A stretch of 64,000 nucleotides of DNA, taken from positions 744,001-808,000 of the forward strand of contig NZ_CP067112.1 of assembly GCF_016615815.1 (NCBI RefSeq), written 5' to 3'. Shown here piece after piece: positions 61,779 through 64,000 of this stretch. Under the pieces are notes generated by a model, which was not told the origin of the DNA, did no database searches, and saw only the letters and a program-made list of their open reading frames with translations. Source of the DNA: Luteimonas sp. MC1572 (lineage in GTDB: Bacteria; Pseudomonadota; Gammaproteobacteria; Xanthomonadales; Xanthomonadaceae). The position numbers and the translations under genes are program-made. Numbering within the stretch: position 1 is the stretch's first letter; each line of letters begins with the position of its first letter.

Positions 61779-62087
61779 ATGAAATCCACAGTGATGGCCG
61801 GTGCGCTCATGGCCATGGCGTTCGCGTCCGCACCGATGCTGGTCCACGCCCAGGACGAGCCCGAAGAGGCCAGCCAGTCCCGCGCCAAGCCGAAGAAGAG
61901 CGACGACCGGTTCTGCATCCAGGAAACCGGTTCGCGCATCGTCGCGGCGCGCAATGCGCGCTCGAAGTCCGACGAGAAGGAGTGCGTGGCGGCCGGTGGT
62001 CGCGTCTACACCCGCGAGGACATCGACCGCACCGGCTCGGTCGACATCAAGGACGCCTTGCGCAAGCTCGATCCGTCGATCCGCTGA
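61779..62087 (+). CDS. Small periplasmic protein of unknown function
   Basis: A 102-residue protein; the ATG at 61779 follows GAGGTGAT. The signal peptide is MKSTVMAGALMAMAFASAPMLVHAQ. The mature ~77 residues are charged, with two cysteines (RFCIQETGSR and KECVAAGGRVYTREDI) that could form one disulfide. It ends in a possible helical tail (VDIKDALRKLDPSIR). No family was recognised. It follows virD4 after 93 bases, so cotranscription is possible but unproven. A hairpin follows its stop. Confidence 0.7.
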   Translation: MKSTVMAGALMAMAFASAPMLVHAQDEPEEASQSRAKPKKSDDRFCIQETGSRIVAARNARSKSDEKECVAAGGRVYTREDIDRTGSVDIKDALRKLDPSIR

Positions 62088-62108
62088 CGGTTACCCTGCC
62101 CGACAACG

Positions 62109-62133
62109 ACGCCCGGCCACGTGCCGGGCGTTT
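62109..62133 (+). terminator. Hairpin terminator after the small periplasmic protein
   Basis: A 9-base stem (ACGCCCGGC / GCCGGGCGT) with a 5-base loop that contains most of a CACGTG palindrome, then TTT. It lies between the small periplasmic gene and hutU. Short T-run, so termination may be partial. Confidence 0.55.
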
Positions 62134-62180
62134 CCGTTTGCGGCCATAATCCGGCGCATTCCACGCAGCACGGGCACACC

Positions 62181-63845
<1,665 letters not shown>

Positions 63846-63942
63846 CAGTTTCCGCTGCGACCGCTGTCGGCGCTTCACGGCCGCGTACCCGTCGCGATGC
63901 AATGATCCGCGTCCCGCCTCCCGGGGCGCCACGGAGTCACGC

Positions 63943-64000
63943 ATGCTCCCAGCTTGGCGCGTTCTCGGCCAATGGCTGCGGCTGCGCCGTCGGCTCGGTC
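63943..64000 (+). CDS. Start of a further gene, cut by the window edge
   Basis: An ATG at 63943 follows CACGGAGTC, a fair ribosome site, and opens a frame of 19 residues to the edge (MLPAWRVLGQWLRLRRRLG). The start is amphipathic and Arg-rich. The product cannot be named. It lies downstream of hutU on the same strand. Confidence 0.4.
   Translation, partial: MLPAWRVLGQWLRLRRRLG

Noticed and set aside
61779..62087. Type IV secretion effector next to virD4
   Set aside because: The protein has a Sec signal peptide and only 102 residues, and no C-terminal XVIPCD-like domain; Sec export is the simpler reading.

Overview
The window is GC-rich, densely coded chromosomal DNA from a gammaproteobacterium that looks like a member of the Xanthomonadaceae/Lysobacteraceae (Lysobacter, Luteimonas or a relative). 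The pointers are the mixture of S9 peptidases, the petABC-sspA-sspB block, miaB/phoH/ybeY/corC, an Oar-type TonB-dependent receptor, a type IV pilus minor-pilin operon and a VirD4 coupling protein. This is inference from gene content and base use; no rRNA gene is present. There is no CRISPR array, insertion sequence or phage. No stretch longer than about 250 bases lacks a gene.

Layout. 1-8700: the end of rmlD, two tandem S9 prolyl-oligopeptidase paralogues, an OPT peptide transporter and a third S9 peptidase, together a peptide uptake and degradation block. 8750-13893: a DUF819 membrane protein coupled to a GT2 glycosyltransferase, a methyltransferase and a GT-C-like membrane protein. 13860-16159 (minus): cstA-ybdD. 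16283-19347 (minus): corC, a DUF4105 (Lnb-like) protein and corA. 19588-20091: a small secreted protein of unknown function. 20119-21647 (minus): phoH-ybeY. 21756-25467: a TetR regulator with a lipoprotein HlyD, ABC ATPase and ABC-2 permease export operon. 25753-27183 (minus): miaB. 27417-32381: a lytic transglycosylase, the cytochrome bc1 complex petABC, sspA and sspB. 32420-36202: DUF3301, FHA, nadC, Trm112-like, purE and purK. 36195-38527: a superoxide dismutase homologue that has lost two metal ligands, divergent from grxD, an SDR protein without the catalytic Ser/Lys, and marC. 38770-42135: an Oar-like receptor behind a Pho-box-like promoter. 42261-43649: ppnN. 43840-52333: fimT-pilV-pilW-pilX-pilY1-pilE with a strong terminator. 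52345-59116: a SemiSWEET-like protein, ubiB, a DUF892 ferritin-like protein, xth, tRNA-Asn, a lone fimT-like pseudopilin and uvrB. 59160-64000: tRNA-Val, a LigT-like 2H phosphoesterase, virD4, a small periplasmic protein, hutU and the start of one more gene.

Points that stand out. (1) The SOD-fold protein has His, Leu and Ser where the Fe/Mn-SOD family has Tyr34, ligand His73 and ligand Asp156; it lies back to back with a CGFS glutaredoxin and next to a catalytically degraded SDR. (2) The ancestral miaB-phoH-ybeY-corC order is kept but is split twice by plus-strand inserts, and the place that lnt holds in E. coli is taken by a DUF4105/Lnb-like protein. (3) The Oar receptor has a PhoB-like box correctly spaced from a -10. 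(4) Three genes (sspB, the SOD homologue, uvrB) carry a TAnnnT hexamer exactly 6 bases before the ATG, as expected of leaderless transcripts. (5) A VirD4 coupling protein stands alone, without other type IV secretion genes in view.
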